DNA of 64,000 bases from Picosynechococcus sp. PCC 7117 (GTDB lineage Bacteria > Cyanobacteriota > Cyanobacteriia > Cyanobacteriales > MRBY01): assembly GCF_001693275.1 (NCBI RefSeq), contig NZ_CP016477.1, forward strand, positions 558,001 through 622,000, in the 5' to 3' direction. Positions 54,308 to 62,890 of this stretch are shown here, in pieces. Position 1 is the first letter of the stretch. Each line of letters begins with the position of its first letter. The notes beneath the pieces were generated by a model. That model had not been told where the DNA came from. It did not search any database and worked only from the letters and a program-made list of their open reading frames with translations. The position numbers and the translations under genes were made by a program.

Positions 54308-54658
54308 ATGCCTCTGATTAAAGTTCAAACATCTTTACCGCCCGCTTCCCAAGGGGATGTAGAAGCCCTTTTGCTCAATTTGTCCCGCAAACTCGCGGCG
54401 CACCTCGGCAAGCCAGAAGCCTATGTGATGACCGCTTTTGAGGCCGGGATTCCCATGACCTTTGGGGGGTCGATTGATCCGGCTTGTTATGTGGAGATCA
54501 AAAGTGTGGGCACCATGGGCGATCGCACCCGCACCATGAGTGAAGACTTCTGTAATGAAATTCACCAGAGTCTCGGTGTTGCCAAAAACCGTATCTACAT
54601 TGAGTTTGCCGATGCCAAAGGCAGTATGTGGGGCTGGAATGGTTCGACTTTCGGTTAA
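54308..54658 (+). CDS. Macrophage migration inhibitory factor-like tautomerase
   Basis: 116 residues. MIF/D-dopachrome tautomerase fold. Pro2 (Pro1 of the mature protein) follows the initiator Met, which serves as the catalytic base; Lys5 in MPLIKVQT, the SIGS-like CYVEIKSVG strand near residue 60, and the FADAKGSMWGWNGSTFG tail (in part) are typical. Cyanobacterial MIF homologues are known but their role is not settled. Terminator follows at 54730. Possibly co-transcribed with the flavin reductase. Confidence 0.9.
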   Translation: MPLIKVQTSLPPASQGDVEALLLNLSRKLAAHLGKPEAYVMTAFEAGIPMTFGGSIDPACYVEIKSVGTMGDRTRTMSEDFCNEIHQSLGVAKNRIYIEFADAKGSMWGWNGSTFG

Positions 54659-54729
54659 CCGCAGCCGATGACCAAAGCGATTCAATTAAGTTTGGGTTTA
54701 TCTTGACAAACGCCAACTAATCCCAAGGA

Positions 54730-54764
54730 GCTGCCGCATCTATAATTTGGGGCGGCTTTTTTTT
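54730..54764 (+). terminator. Rho-independent terminator after the MIF-like gene
   Basis: Stem GCTGCC (54730-54735) / GGCGGC (54751-54756), one G-T wobble, 15-base loop, followed by eight T. Confidence 0.7.
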
Positions 54765-54980
54765 GCGGCAAAGCTCACAATCTTTAGGCGATCGCCGGAG
54801 GCAAATTAGGTAATTTACAGTAGTTAAAAATACTTAGAATGGGACAGTTTGCTGATGTCGGCAGGATCAAAGAAACATTTCCTGGCTGATTGTTTCACAA
54901 AACAATTTAAAAATCCGAATATCTGCGCCAAAATGCGGAAAAAGTGAGCTTTGACGTCCAAATTCAAGCTTTATTTTCGC

Positions 54981-55053
54981 TGAGATAGTACAACGATCAA
55001 TAGCTAGTTCTGATCGCTGTTTTTTGCAAAGCTATCTCAATTTCAATCAGGAG
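54981..55053 (+). promoter_or_regulatory. Structured leader and ribosome binding site of the CHRD gene
   Basis: Outer perfect repeat TGAGATAG (54981-54988) / CTATCTCA (55032-55039) encloses an inner perfect stem CGATCA (54994-54999) / TGATCG (55011-55016) and, after CTG, six T (55020-55025). The Shine-Dalgarno AGGAG is at 55049-55053, five bases before the ATG. The inner stem plus T-run could be a weak attenuator and the outer stem could lie in the mature leader; not shown. Confidence 0.5.
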
Positions 55054-55058
55054 TTCCG

Positions 55059-55595
55059 ATGAAAAGTCAAACAAAACGCCTAAGACGCGCTTGTAGTTAT
55101 CTCGTCCTCGCCCTTAGTGCAATGGTTCCCTCGGTTGCCCTCGCCGGCCATACCAATACTATTTTGCACACGATGATGGATGGTAGCGCAGAGGTGCCAG
55201 AAGACGGCAATATGGAAATGCTTGTCGGTGATGCCAATGGTGAAGGCCATGCCTACGTTTTTGGCATTGATAATGATCCGACTACCCTTTGTTATTCGAT
55301 GACGGTCACTGGGATCCAACTCGTTCCCGTCGGCTCTGGGATGGCGGCCCATATTCACGAAGGCGCAATGGATGAAAATGGCCCAGTGGTCGCAGTTTTA
55401 GCCGGGCCAGAGGATGGCAATGCTGCGGACTGCCTGACAGAAGGGGAAGAAGGGAAATTTCCCACGGGTGAAACCGGAATTGTGCAACGTATTTTAGAGA
55501 ATCCCAGCGATTTTTATATCAATGTTCATAATCCCCAGTTCCCGAACGGTGCTATTCGGGGTCAACTGAGTTCTATTCATTCCCATTCTCATTAG
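55059..55595 (+). CDS. Secreted CHRD-domain protein
   Basis: 178 residues. Signal peptide about 1-29 (basic start, hydrophobic LVLALSAMVPSVALA, cut after ALA). The rest is one CHRD domain: beta-strand pattern with GDANGEGHAYVFGID, MAAHIHEGAMDENGPVVAVL (in part) and NPSDFYINVHNPQFPNGAIRGQL (in part). CHRD proteins occur in chordin and in bacteria as exported proteins of unknown function. Ends in a His-rich HSHSH. Single gene with its own terminator and leader. Confidence 0.9.
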   Translation: MKSQTKRLRRACSYLVLALSAMVPSVALAGHTNTILHTMMDGSAEVPEDGNMEMLVGDANGEGHAYVFGIDNDPTTLCYSMTVTGIQLVPVGSGMAAHIHEGAMDENGPVVAVLAGPEDGNAADCLTEGEEGKFPTGETGIVQRILENPSDFYINVHNPQFPNGAIRGQLSSIHSHSH

Positions 55596-55648
55596 GGATA
55601 GGGCTTACAGTTTCACAAGATTTTCTGCTGAATTTTTTGGGGCGATCG

Positions 55649-55703
55649 CCCGCAGTTTCTTTTGTCTTTCCGAGGGGAATTTCATCAAAGACTGCGGGTT
55701 TTT
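55649..55703 (+). terminator. Long-loop rho-independent terminator after the CHRD gene
   Basis: Perfect 8-bp stem CCCGCAGT (55649-55656) / ACTGCGGG (55691-55698), partial pairing inside the loop, five T at 55699-55703. Its left arm begins inside a HIP1 site. Confidence 0.65.
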
Positions 55704-55730
55704 CTGATTACTTGAAGCCTGGGCCAAACC

Positions 55731-56090
55731 TTACTGGAGGTAAGCGCCTTGGCTATCGGGGTGATCCATTTGGGGTAAGCCCATGCTGAAGTTCATTACC
55801 CGTGAGTCGAGGTTATAGCGGAGTTCACCTTTTTGGAGGAGGTCACGGATAAAGGCTTCTAGGTCGGAGCCGATCCGCCGCAGGTTGTATTCGGTTAAAT
55901 CCTCGCCGCTGTTACTTTCCACGAGGGCATCGAACTGGCGATAGACTTTCTGGAGACTTTCTTCGGGCCAAACGAATTCGTTATCTGGATCGACATCCAA
56001 GGTGAGCACGGTTTCACTGGGGATTAATTCATTTTTCTGAATTTCGGCAGTGTAGATGCGGACGTGGCGGGTCGTGGATTTAAGCAGCAT
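55731..56090 (-). CDS. ndhM: NAD(P)H-quinone oxidoreductase subunit M
   Basis: 119 residues, no membrane segment. Matches NdhM, a peripheral-arm subunit specific to cyanobacterial and plastid NDH-1 complexes. Recalled marks: MLLKSTTRHVRIYTAEI at the start, LTLDVDPDNEFVWPEESLQKVYR (in part) and LTEYNLRRIGSDLE near 63. Start ATG at 56090. Single gene, divergent from the lipoprotein gene. Confidence 0.93.
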   Translation of the reverse strand: MLLKSTTRHVRIYTAEIQKNELIPSETVLTLDVDPDNEFVWPEESLQKVYRQFDALVESNSGEDLTEYNLRRIGSDLEAFIRDLLQKGELRYNLDSRVMNFSMGLPQMDHPDSQGAYLQ

Positions 56091-56217
56091 AGGACTTAAC
56101 AGATAAGATGAAAATTATTCTGCAACAATTGCTATTGTGACATTTCCCCAGTGTACAGATAAAGTTTTCCTTGGTGCGGCGACGAACCATGCGCCAGGGT
56201 TACCAATCTTCCAAAAA

Positions 56218-56646
56218 ATGAGGCTCCAGTGGAAACGTCTGGGGCAGCTCGTCATTTTCGGTGTCATTTTACTCAATCTTTGGGGTTGTACTGGGACGGA
56301 GGCTCCCCGGGAATTTGCCCCGGACGGTGAAGTGATCCAACGGGCGATCGCCACCAAACTCAAAAGCCATTACCAACAACTGAGCCAGACTATTAATGCG
56401 CCGCCGCCCAACTTGGAACTGAAAAATATCCAGGTCAAAAAGCTCGATTCTTTTTTTCTCCAGGCACTGCCGGTTTATCACCTCCAGGGCACCTATGATG
56501 TGGTATTGAATTTTCCTTCCCAGCGCACAGAAAATCGTCGCCGCAATCCCTTTGAGGTTTATCTCCAGCGGCAACCGGAAGGAAAAACCTGGCGATCGCT
56601 CGAAAAAAATCCCCAGGGTTGGCGATCGCAACAACTCCCTCGATAA
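56218..56646 (+). CDS. Predicted lipoprotein, unknown function
   Basis: 142 residues from the ATG at 56218 (MRLQWKRLGQ). Hydrophobic signal FGVILLNLWGC ends in a lipobox with Leu at -3, Gly at -1 and Cys at about 24, so it should be processed by signal peptidase II. The mature part has no family I recognise. The frame from 56137 would add residues incompatible with a signal peptide. Alone between ndhM and the RDD gene. Confidence 0.7.
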   Translation: MRLQWKRLGQLVIFGVILLNLWGCTGTEAPREFAPDGEVIQRAIATKLKSHYQQLSQTINAPPPNLELKNIQVKKLDSFFLQALPVYHLQGTYDVVLNFPSQRTENRRRNPFEVYLQRQPEGKTWRSLEKNPQGWRSQQLPR

Positions 56647-56712
56647 GCCGCATCCCCGTTTCCCTGACCCTCTACAATAAAAGCAATCCGTCTTTGCCCG
56701 ATTTCCCCGCCT

Positions 56713-57252
56713 ATGTATGACGAAGAAGATTACCGTCCCGTCCGCCGTTTCCCAAAAGTCCCCCTAGACAGACGCTTTTGGGCTTTTTTTGTGGATTTTA
56801 TCGTCGCTTGGATTGTCAGTGGCTTAGGGGGTTTAACCCTACAGTGGTTGGTTTTTCTCGTCGTCTGGTTTGGCCTGCGGGTCTTTCTCGTCAGCCGTAA
56901 CCAGGGTCAAAGCCTGGGTAGTTGGGCCTTTGATATCAAAGTCATCGACATCCGTTATCGAGTGCCAGAAATTATCAACCTCAGCAAACGAGAAGGCATT
57001 TTAGGGTTTGCCGCCATGCTTGCCATGTATGGGATCCAAAGTTTTTTTCTGATGGGGAACGGCATTTCTTTGATTTTGTTAATCTCTCCCCTGTTGGCCT
57101 CCTGTGGCGTGGCGATCGCCGACGAAGAATTTAACCAAGCCTTCCACGATCGCATCGCCGAAACCTATATGATCCAAACCCAGCGCGGTTTTTCCCTAGA
57201 TTTACGTCTCAAACAAATCCTTGCCGAGCTAAGACAAAATATGCAAAAATAG
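56713..57252 (+). CDS. RDD-family membrane protein
   Basis: 179 residues with three to four hydrophobic segments. The RDD pattern begins RFWAFFVDFIVAWIVSG (near residue 20) with a conserved Arg and Asp, and continues QGQSLGSWAFDIKVIDIR (in part) near 62. Function of RDD proteins unknown, possibly transport. Ends 52 bases before rpmG. Confidence 0.82.
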   Translation: MYDEEDYRPVRRFPKVPLDRRFWAFFVDFIVAWIVSGLGGLTLQWLVFLVVWFGLRVFLVSRNQGQSLGSWAFDIKVIDIRYRVPEIINLSKREGILGFAAMLAMYGIQSFFLMGNGISLILLISPLLASCGVAIADEEFNQAFHDRIAETYMIQTQRGFSLDLRLKQILAELRQNMQK

Positions 57253-57304
57253 AAATTTGTGTGTAAACCTTAGCGATCCACAACCGCTAATCTAGTAAAA
57301 AATT

Positions 57305-57499
57305 ATGGCAAGCAAAAAAGGCGTCCGCATTACCATCACCGTGGAATGCACCGAATGTCGCACCAATACCAACAAGCGCTCCAATGGCGTTTCCCGCTAT
57401 ACCACTAGCAAAAACCGTCGGAACACCACCGGGCGGCTCGAAATCAAAAAATTCTGCCCCCACTGCAACGCGCACACTGTCCACAAAGAAATTAAGTAG
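57305..57499 (+). CDS. rpmG: 50S ribosomal protein bL33
   Basis: 64 residues. L33 pattern [30 protein letters not shown] (in part) then [16 protein letters not shown]; four cysteines (two CxxC pairs) would bind zinc, the C+ form. Starts at the ATG at 57305. Followed by rpsR after 64 bases, the usual L33-S18 order. Confidence 0.96.
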   Translation: MASKKGVRITITVECTECRTNTNKRSNGVSRYTTSKNRRNTTGRLEIKKFCPHCNAHTVHKEIK

Positions 57500-57563
57500 G
57501 TAATTCCTTTACCACTGAAATTTTATCGACAAATTTTTTATTTTTTAACGTTATTTATTAACC

Positions 57564-57779
57564 ATGGCCTACTACCGTAAACGTCTTTCTCCGATTCCTC
57601 CTAGCCAGCCGATCGATTACAAAGATGTCGAACTCCTCCGCAAATTCATCACCGAGCGCGGCAAAATTTTACCCCGTCGGATCACCGGCTTAACAGCGCG
57701 TCAACAACGGGATGTCAATACCGCCATTAAGCGGGCACGGATGCTGGCCCTGTTGCCCTTCATCAACAAAGAAGGCTAA
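57564..57779 (+). CDS. rpsR: 30S ribosomal protein bS18
   Basis: 71 residues. S18 marks: [48 protein letters not shown] (in part), a very conserved block. Small-subunit protein next to S6 in the platform. Followed 71 bases later by an RNase II-type gene. Confidence 0.97.
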   Translation: MAYYRKRLSPIPPSQPIDYKDVELLRKFITERGKILPRRITGLTARQQRDVNTAIKRARMLALLPFINKEG

Positions 57780-57850
57780 AGTGATGCCAAGCAATTCTAG
57801 GTGTTGAGTTTAGGATTGCTCTTATATAGTCGCGTTAGGCAACAAAGCTG

Positions 57851-59863
57851 GTGGAAAAAGGACAACTGATTGAGTTTCGGCTACAGGGAGAACGAGTACT
57901 TGCTGTCGCTGAGCGTCCTGAAGGAAAAAAAGATTGGATCGTAATCGATGGACGGGGGCAATCCCATAAGCTGCGTCCCCAAAGGGTTGAATACACCGTG
58001 GCGGGTTCCCCCTACGATCCAACTGAGATCCCCAGCTTTTTCACAGCAAGTCAGGCATTAGTTGATCCCGACAATCTGGCTGTCGCTTGGGAATTTCTTG
58101 TCGAAGCCTCGGAACCGGCAACCCCAGAATCCCTCGCGCAACTTTTGTTTTCAGCCAAAACGCCCCAGCAATGTTATGCCTGTCATTTGATGTTGGCGGA
58201 AGATAAGATTTTCTTCAAACGCAAAGGGGATTACTACGAACCCCGTGCAGAGGCGCAGGTCCGCGAAATTCAGCATCAGCTAGAAATTGAAGCTCAGAAA
58301 GAACGTGAAAAAACAGAATTTTTACAGCGGGTTAACCAGGCGATCGCCGGAGAAACAGTAACCTGGGAAGACAGTGATCGGCAACGTTTCGAAAGCCTAG
58401 AAAAATTTGTCCTCTACCCGGAGCAGTCAGCCAGAGCCGCCCACGACCTCCTCGAAATGCTGGGGCGATCGCCCACGACAGAACAGGCTTTCCGCCTCTT
58501 GGTCTCCCTTGGCTGGTGGAGTTCCCACGAAAATCTTGCTCTCCTCCGGAGCGGTTACCCCAGAAAATTTTCTCAGAAGGTACTCGATGTGTCCCATGCC
58601 CGCCTGTCAGCCTCGCCCGGTGATACCGATGAGGGGAACCGTCTCGATTTAACCCATCTCAAGACCTACACCATTGACGATGAGAGTACCTCAGAAATTG
58701 ACGATGGCCTCAGTATCGAAACCCTAGAAAGTGGCCGCCATAAGGTTTGGATTCACATCGCGGATCCCACCCGCTTGTTAAGCCCTGGGGATGAACTCGA
58801 TCTAGAAGCCCGGCGTCGTAGTACCAGCCTCTATTTGCCCACGGGGATGATCTCCATGTTCCCGGAAGAGCTGGCGACGGGGCCGATGAGCTTACGCCAA
58901 GGTCAGGTCTGTGCCGCCCTCAGTTTTGGAGTTTTGCTCACAGAAAACGGGGCGATCGCCGATTATGAAATCACCCCCAGTTGGGTCAAGCCTACTTATC
59001 GCCTCACCTATGACGATGTGGACGAAATGCTCCATCTGCGGATCCAGGCCGAATCAGAAATCGCCCTCCTCGCGGATTTTGCCCACAAACGCCGAAAGTG
59101 GCGGGATGCCCAAGGCTCCATCAGTATTAAGATGCCAGAAGCCTCCATTAAGGTGCAGGACGAAAACATTTTCATCGAAGTCCTCCATGCCTCCATGTCC
59201 CGGGAACTGGTTGCTGAAATGATGATCCTCGCTGGCGAAGTGGCAGGCCATTATGGGCGGACCCATGGTTTACCCCTGCCTTTTCGGGGACAACCCCAAC
59301 CGGAACTCCCCCCCCAAGAGGAACTGTTATTATTACCTGCTGGGCCTGTGCGCGCCTGTGCGGTACGGCGTTGTATGCCCCGCAGTGAAATGGGCACCAA
59401 TCCCGTACGCCATGCCAGTTTGGGGTTAGATTCCTATATCCAAGTCACATCCCCCATTCGTCGTTACACTGACCTGTTGGCCCATTTTCAAATTAAGGCC
59501 CATTTGCGGGGGGATGAACTGCCTTTCTCGGTGGATGAACTCAAGGAAATTCTCTACAGTGTCGTCACTTCCAGTCAGGAAGCTGTCCATGTAGAGCGCC
59601 AAACCAATCGCTATTGGAGCCTCGAATACTTACGTCGTAATGCGGATCAAGTGTGGCAAGGGTTAGTCCTACGCTGGCTCCGGGAAGATGAAAAATTAGG
59701 CATTATCCTCCTAGAAGAACTGGGTCTAGAACTTCCCCATCGCTTTGAACGGGCCGTTGCCTTGGGCGATCGCCTGGAAGTAAAAGTAAGCCAAGCCGAT
59801 CCCCATAAAGATGAAATTCGCTTCCGGGAACTGCTCGAAACGGAGATTGCGGCGGCTTCCTAG
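57851..59863 (+). CDS. RNase II/R-family exoribonuclease
   Basis: 670 residues from a GTG start. RNB catalytic domain centred near 270-600; the acidic site reads D276...E282-D284-D285 (TIDDESTSEIDDG), with Glu where E. coli RNase II has Asp207. The SPIRRYTDLLAHFQIKAHL segment (in part, near 535) and a C-terminal S1-like region DRLEVKVSQADPHKDEI are present. N-terminal cold-shock-like domains are divergent. Processive 3'-5' degradation of RNA is the expected role. Encoded right after rpmG-rpsR. Confidence 0.9.
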   Translation: MEKGQLIEFRLQGERVLAVAERPEGKKDWIVIDGRGQSHKLRPQRVEYTVAGSPYDPTEIPSFFTASQALVDPDNLAVAWEFLVEASEPATPESLAQLLFSAKTPQQCYACHLMLAEDKIFFKRKGDYYEPRAEAQVREIQHQLEIEAQKEREKTEFLQRVNQAIAGETVTWEDSDRQRFESLEKFVLYPEQSARAAHDLLEMLGRSPTTEQAFRLLVSLGWWSSHENLALLRSGYPRKFSQKVLDVSHARLSASPGDTDEGNRLDLTHLKTYTIDDESTSEIDDGLSIETLESGRHKVWIHIADPTRLLSPGDELDLEARRRSTSLYLPTGMISMFPEELATGPMSLRQGQVCAALSFGVLLTENGAIADYEITPSWVKPTYRLTYDDVDEMLHLRIQAESEIALLADFAHKRRKWRDAQGSISIKMPEASIKVQDENIFIEVLHASMSRELVAEMMILAGEVAGHYGRTHGLPLPFRGQPQPELPPQEELLLLPAGPVRACAVRRCMPRSEMGTNPVRHASLGLDSYIQVTSPIRRYTDLLAHFQIKAHLRGDELPFSVDELKEILYSVVTSSQEAVHVERQTNRYWSLEYLRRNADQVWQGLVLRWLREDEKLGIILLEELGLELPHRFERAVALGDRLEVKVSQADPHKDEIRFRELLETEIAAAS

Positions 59864-60019
59864 GATAAAAAGCCGACAAAACATCAAGATTTATAACAGA
59901 CTCTGCGGGTTCCCCATTGAGAAATATTGCAGTTCTCCGGAGGGCGTCCGTTGTTTCTCCTGGGCATGGTAACCTCATAGCCAGCGAACTTGAAATGTTT
60001 TCGAACAACTGTGAAAGCA

Positions 60020-60223
60020 ATGACTGCTATTTACTCTACAAAGAATCAAGTCAATCCCTGGGCAGAAGAGATGGGTGAATACGTGGCCCAACTGCAACTC
60101 CATATGGCACTCCAGGCCAAGAATCTCGTGCCTTCCCTAGAACATCCTCAGGATGGTCGGCATCAGTTGCTCCATGAATCCCAACTCCACTTGGAAAAAT
60201 TGGCTTCCCGCCAAATTGCCTAA
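60020..60223 (+). CDS. Small hypothetical protein
   Basis: 67 residues from the ATG at 60020 (MTAIYSTKNQ). Helix-rich, His- and Gln-rich: MGEYVAQLQLHMALQAKNLV and HQLLHESQLHLEKLASRQ (in part). No membrane segment and no family recognised. Codon use is normal for the region. Convergent with the GDSL gene. Confidence 0.5.
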   Translation: MTAIYSTKNQVNPWAEEMGEYVAQLQLHMALQAKNLVPSLEHPQDGRHQLLHESQLHLEKLASRQIA

Positions 60224-60273
60224 AAAAATCTAGGGATGATGCTCGGAATCTTATCGGGTTTAACTTCTAAAAA

Positions 60274-61149
60274 TCATTGGGCCAAACAATCTTCTAGGCG
60301 TTGTAAAGCCCCCTGCCATTGGGCATAGCCAGCATCGCTCAAGTGGAGGCCATCGGTGGTTAGCTCCGACCGGAGTCCACCATTAGCGTCGGTGAATAAA
60401 GGATAAAGATTGAGGTAATTGACACCTTCTTGGGAGGCGATCGCCTGGAGTTGTTGATTAATACGAATGGCCCGGTCTTTGCGTAAATAACCGTGATTCG
60501 TGGGTAAAAGGGACTGCACGACGATCACTGACTCAGGATGTTGACAGCGTAATTGACGAATGATTGCCCGCAAATTATTCAGTACCGTTGTCTCAGAAAC
60601 TCCCTGCTTGAGATCATTGACTCCGGCCATAAGATAAATCGTGTCTGCTTGGAGGCCATGAAGCGTTCCGAGGCGCGCCAGGATTTGACTCGTATTTTCA
60701 CCTGAAATCCCTTGGTTCAGCCAAATTTTAGAAGCCGGTAAAAGGTCATTGGGAAACCAGAGGCTCAGGGAATCCCCCAACAAAATGCCGAGGGACTGCC
60801 GCCCTTGATATTGGGCCGCTAAGTGTACTTCTTGGCTCAAGAGCTGTTGCCACTGCTGATAGGTGGGTTGGGGCGCGCCATTTGTCCATAGCCGGGTACT
60901 TGCCCCTGCCTTAAGGGCGGTTTGGATCTGTCCCCGTAATAAAGCATTGAGACGAAAAGTATAGAGTTGCGCCCCGGAACGAAAGCGAGGGCTCGCTAAA
61001 TATTGCGGTGTCGCTGTTGCCCAAAGGTTGGTAGCCGTTGGATTGCTTGCCCTTTGGACACAGGTTTGGGGGGCGATCGCCTTGACCGAATGAACAGCAG
61101 TCGGCGTTCGGCATAATAGATTCGCAACTAAAAATAACGGTTCTGACAT
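60274..61149 (-). CDS. SGNH/GDSL hydrolase
   Basis: 291 residues from the ATG at 61149 (MSEPLFLVANLL), preferred to an upstream GTG. Blocks of the SGNH family: catalytic Ser in GDSLSLW (near residue 127), GISGENTSQIL (near 143), the AGVNDLKQ block (near 175) and DGLHLSDAGYAQW (catalytic Asp and His, near 270). Probably an esterase or acetylhydrolase acting on lipids or polysaccharide; N terminus of about 100 residues precedes the fold. Confidence 0.88.
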   Translation of the reverse strand: MSEPLFLVANLLCRTPTAVHSVKAIAPQTCVQRASNPTATNLWATATPQYLASPRFRSGAQLYTFRLNALLRGQIQTALKAGASTRLWTNGAPQPTYQQWQQLLSQEVHLAAQYQGRQSLGILLGDSLSLWFPNDLLPASKIWLNQGISGENTSQILARLGTLHGLQADTIYLMAGVNDLKQGVSETTVLNNLRAIIRQLRCQHPESVIVVQSLLPTNHGYLRKDRAIRINQQLQAIASQEGVNYLNLYPLFTDANGGLRSELTTDGLHLSDAGYAQWQGALQRLEDCLAQ

Positions 61150-61373
61150 GGCAATTTCCAGGGCAAACACCTTCTAATTATTGTCCCAAAACGAAAAGTT
61201 GCCGATAAATCCGTCAAGAATAAACCCTTTAATGATCCAGGGGTTTGTTACATTAATCTGGTAAAACGCGACCAGGAAGCCTCTGGTTATTCTGCCCCGT
61301 TTTTTGACCGAAGCCAAACCTCCCCGGACAACTTTGGTCCCTACGCTTGTCGTTACCTTGTAATCAAAAATTC

Positions 61374-62744
61374 ATGCCGTATTTTCAATCGTTCCTTCTC
61401 AATGCGCCCCCCGCCAGTGAAGCAGCGGAACCCTCCATGATTCTGGCTGCGGTGCTACTGAGCCTTGTGGTTATCTACTTTGCAAGTAAAGTGGGCGGAG
61501 AGCTGTGTTCCCGCATCAACCTCCCCCCAGTACTGGGCGAATTAGTCGGCGGAGTATTGGTGGGCGTATCTGCTCTGAGTTTACTGGTCTTTCCAGAAGG
61601 GGGCATCGAAGCGTCCCAATCACTACTGATGCAATTTCTGCAAAATACAGCCGGTTTAAGTCCTGAAGCAGCCCCGGCAGTGTTTGCCACCCAAAGCGAA
61701 GTGATTTCTGTCCTCGCAGAACTAGGGGTCATTATCCTTCTGTTTGAAATTGGTCTTGAATCGGATCTACAAGAATTGATTAAAGTTGGCCCCCAAGCCG
61801 CCATTGTCGCCGTGGTTGGGGTAGTGGCACCTTTTGCCGCAGGGACAGCAGGTTTAGTCTTTTTATTCCATCTCAGTACAGTGCCAGCGATTTTTGCGGG
61901 GGCAGCCCTCACGGCAACCAGTATCGGGATTACCGCGAAGGTGCTAGCAGAATTGGGTCAACTGACCACCAAAGAAGGACAAATTATCATTGGCGCGGCT
62001 GTACTCGATGATGTCCTCGGCATTATTGTCCTCGCTGTGGTTGCAAGCTTGGCGAAAACAGGAGAAGTGCAGGTTGTCAGCACTATCTGGCTCATTGTGA
62101 GTGCTGGGGCGTTTCTCATTGGTGCGATTATTGTCGGTCGTCTCCTGAGTCCTTTATTTGTCAGTTTGGTGGATGGGATGAAAACCAGAGGCCAACTGTT
62201 AACTGTATCCGTCGTTTTTGCTTTTGTGCTGTCCTACATTGCAACGGTAATCCAACTGGAGGCGATTCTTGGGGCCTTTGCGGCTGGACTGATTCTGGCG
62301 GAAACGGATAAACGGGGCGAACTAGAAGAACAGGTATTGCCGGTGGCGGATTTGTTTGTCCCCATCTTTTTTGTTTGCGTCGGTGCAAAAACAGACCTCA
62401 GTGTCCTCAACCCGGCGGTTCCGGCCAACCGTGAAGGATTAATTATTGCGGCCTTTTTGATCGTGGTCGCAATTGTCGGTAAGGTCATTACGGGCTTTAC
62501 CGTCTTCGGCCAAGACCAGTTGAACAAGTTGGCGATTGGGGTAGGCATGATTCCCCGGGGCGAAGTGGGCCTTGTGTTTGCAGGGGTTGGTTCGGCCAGT
62601 GGCGCCCTCTCGGAATCGACGGAAGCGGCAATTATTATGATGGTCATCTTGACGACATTTATTGCACCGCCATTTTTGCGTTTGGTCTTTAAGGAACCCC
62701 AGGCGGCGATCGCCACTGGAGAGACGCCGGAGAAGCTACAATAA
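61374..62744 (+). CDS. nhaS3: Cation:proton antiporter, CPA2 family (NhaS3-like)
   Basis: 456 residues from the ATG at 61374, preferred to a TTG nine codons upstream. About 12 membrane segments. The LPPVLGELVGGVLVGVSALSLL (in part) near residue 50, LAELGVIILLFEIGLESDL (near 120) and TSIGITAKVLAELGQ (near 185) patterns fit CPA2 and closely recall Synechocystis NhaS3, the essential thylakoid Na+/H+ antiporter. Assignment to NhaS3 itself is inferred. Single gene. Confidence 0.8.
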   Translation: MPYFQSFLLNAPPASEAAEPSMILAAVLLSLVVIYFASKVGGELCSRINLPPVLGELVGGVLVGVSALSLLVFPEGGIEASQSLLMQFLQNTAGLSPEAAPAVFATQSEVISVLAELGVIILLFEIGLESDLQELIKVGPQAAIVAVVGVVAPFAAGTAGLVFLFHLSTVPAIFAGAALTATSIGITAKVLAELGQLTTKEGQIIIGAAVLDDVLGIIVLAVVASLAKTGEVQVVSTIWLIVSAGAFLIGAIIVGRLLSPLFVSLVDGMKTRGQLLTVSVVFAFVLSYIATVIQLEAILGAFAAGLILAETDKRGELEEQVLPVADLFVPIFFVCVGAKTDLSVLNPAVPANREGLIIAAFLIVVAIVGKVITGFTVFGQDQLNKLAIGVGMIPRGEVGLVFAGVGSASGALSESTEAAIIMMVILTTFIAPPFLRLVFKEPQAAIATGETPEKLQ

Positions 62745-62890
62745 TTCAGCCTTGGGCAACCATTGAAACATATCCTAAGCGACCCACGTCCCTTGGGAGA
62801 AGGTAGGAAGAGGTTTTATCTCTATCCACCGGAATTGTTCTATATCTTGAGGGCGTGGCATTTTCCCTTGTGAGTCGAGGATTTTTAACT

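Larger units (their letters stand above)
54659..55058. other. Gene-free interval with terminator and CHRD leader
   Basis: 400 bases: terminator of the MIF gene (54730-54764), one HIP1 site at about 54789, an AT-rich middle with no clear frame, then nested hairpins of the CHRD gene leader (54981-55039). TTGACG at 54952 may belong to its promoter; no good -10. Confidence 0.55.
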
